DNA of 5,726 nt, taken from NCBI GenBank assembly GCA_900769845.1, contig CAAGIF010000146.1, forward strand, positions 1 through 5,726, given 5' to 3'. The stretch is from an uncultured Oscillospiraceae bacterium. Lineage in GTDB: Bacteria > Bacillota_A > Clostridia > Oscillospirales > Oscillospiraceae. The notes below the pieces were generated by a model. It did not search any database and was not told the DNA's origin. It saw only the letters and a program-made list of their open reading frames with translations. The translations under genes were made by a program, and so were the position numbers. Below are positions 5,323 to 5,726 of this stretch, one piece after another (within the stretch, counting starts at the first letter, position 1; each line of letters starts with the position of its first letter).

Positions 5323-5726
5323 ATGAAAGATCTTTCCAATATTTCTGTTGTTCTTCCCTCTCTGGATCCGGACGAGAAGCTTCATACGGTCATCGAAGGC
5401 CTGTTGGAATACGGGTTTTCTGATATCATCCTGGTCAACGACGGCAGCAAGCCGGAAAACCTCCATTATTTCCAGGAGGAGGCAGATGCCCATCCGGATG
5501 TCATCCATCTGCTCCACCACGAGGTGAACAAGGGCAAGGGCGCTGCGCTGAAGAATGCATTCCATTGGTTCCTGGAAAACCGGCCCGACGCCTATGGTGT
5601 TGTGACCGTAGACGGCGACAATCAGCACCATCCCGCCGATACCCGTGCCTGCTGTGAGCATATGATGAAGACCGGTCACGCCGTTCTGGGCTGCCGGGAC
5701 TTCAATCAGGAAGATGTTCCTGCCCG
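5323..5726 (+). CDS. Family 2 (GT-A) glycosyltransferase, 5' part
   Basis: 134 codons are present before the window ends, with no stop. The protein starts MKDLSNISVVLPSLDP and shows the GT-A fold in order: the first strand ISVVLPS (7-13), the nucleotide-binding VNDGS (38-42), the NKGKGAALKNAF segment (69-80), and VDGDNQH (96-102), which contains the DxD-type metal/nucleotide-sugar site Asp97-Gly-Asp99. The pattern resembles polyprenyl-phosphate (dolichol-phosphate-mannose-type) sugar transferases, which move a sugar from a nucleotide donor to a lipid phosphate on the inner membrane face. Many relatives carry a C-terminal membrane (GtrA-like) domain, but that part is outside the window. The ATG at 5323 is chosen for its GAGG site 8 nt upstream; an earlier ATG at 5309 opens only a 5-codon frame. 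Divergent from the transport operon, so a shared function is not implied. Confidence 0.92.
   Translation, partial: MKDLSNISVVLPSLDPDEKLHTVIEGLLEYGFSDIILVNDGSKPENLHYFQEEADAHPDVIHLLHHEVNKGKGAALKNAFHWFLENRPDAYGVVTVDGDNQHHPADTRACCEHMMKTGHAVLGCRDFNQEDVPA

Noticed and set aside
5221..5679. A minus-strand frame of about 150 codons opposite the glycosyltransferase start and the divergent promoters.
   Set aside because: It would cover both the plus-strand promoter and the GT-A motifs (VNDGS, DGDNQH), has no homology that I recognise, and its end runs into the regulatory gap.

Overview
The window reads as a chromosomal fragment from a low-to-mid-GC Gram-positive bacterium, most likely a gut-type Clostridia (Firmicutes/Bacillota) member. 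The evidence is indirect: strong AAGGAG/GGAGG Shine-Dalgarno sites before every start, housekeeping-type -35/-10 promoters, tightly packed short-gap genes, and protein styles (a cytoplasmic GH2 with the PRPQ..R..W.NLNGEWDF opening, a GPH-like MFS carrier, an SmtB/CzrA-like regulator) that are common there. No ribosomal or species-level marker is present, so this is an inference.

Layout. Bases 1-45 hold the last codons of a plus-strand gene that enters from the left. It converges on a minus-strand block and shares with it a perfect 13-bp hairpin terminator (49-78). The minus-strand block, in its direction of transcription from right to left, is: an MFS carrier (5123-3828), a glycoside hydrolase family 2 enzyme (3838-2156, overlapping the carrier gene by 11 bp), a membrane-anchored metallophosphoesterase (2154-445, 1-nt gap), then an ArsR/SmtB-type metal-sensor repressor (386-84) with its own promoter. 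To the right, a 199-bp divergent region (5124-5322) carries a strong promoter for the carrier operon and an extended -10 promoter for a plus-strand family 2 glycosyltransferase that runs off the right end. No gap longer than 300 bases lacks a gene.

How the genes may work together. The carrier, GH2 and phosphoesterase are overlapping or nearly so and share one recognisable promoter, so they very likely form one transcription unit. GH2 has no signal peptide and should act in the cytoplasm on an imported glycoside. The phosphoesterase has five membrane segments whose positive-inside charge pattern puts its catalytic domain outside the membrane. A simple model is outside dephosphorylation or phosphodiester cleavage, import by the carrier, and hydrolysis inside. 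The substrate is unknown and the model is inference. The ArsR gene may also receive read-through from the operon, because no terminator separates them. I see no CRISPR, mobile element, tRNA, rRNA or obvious defence system. The most notable items are the exo-facing phosphoesterase in a sugar-uptake operon, the changed substrate-recognition motif in GH2, and palindromes in the divergent promoter region.
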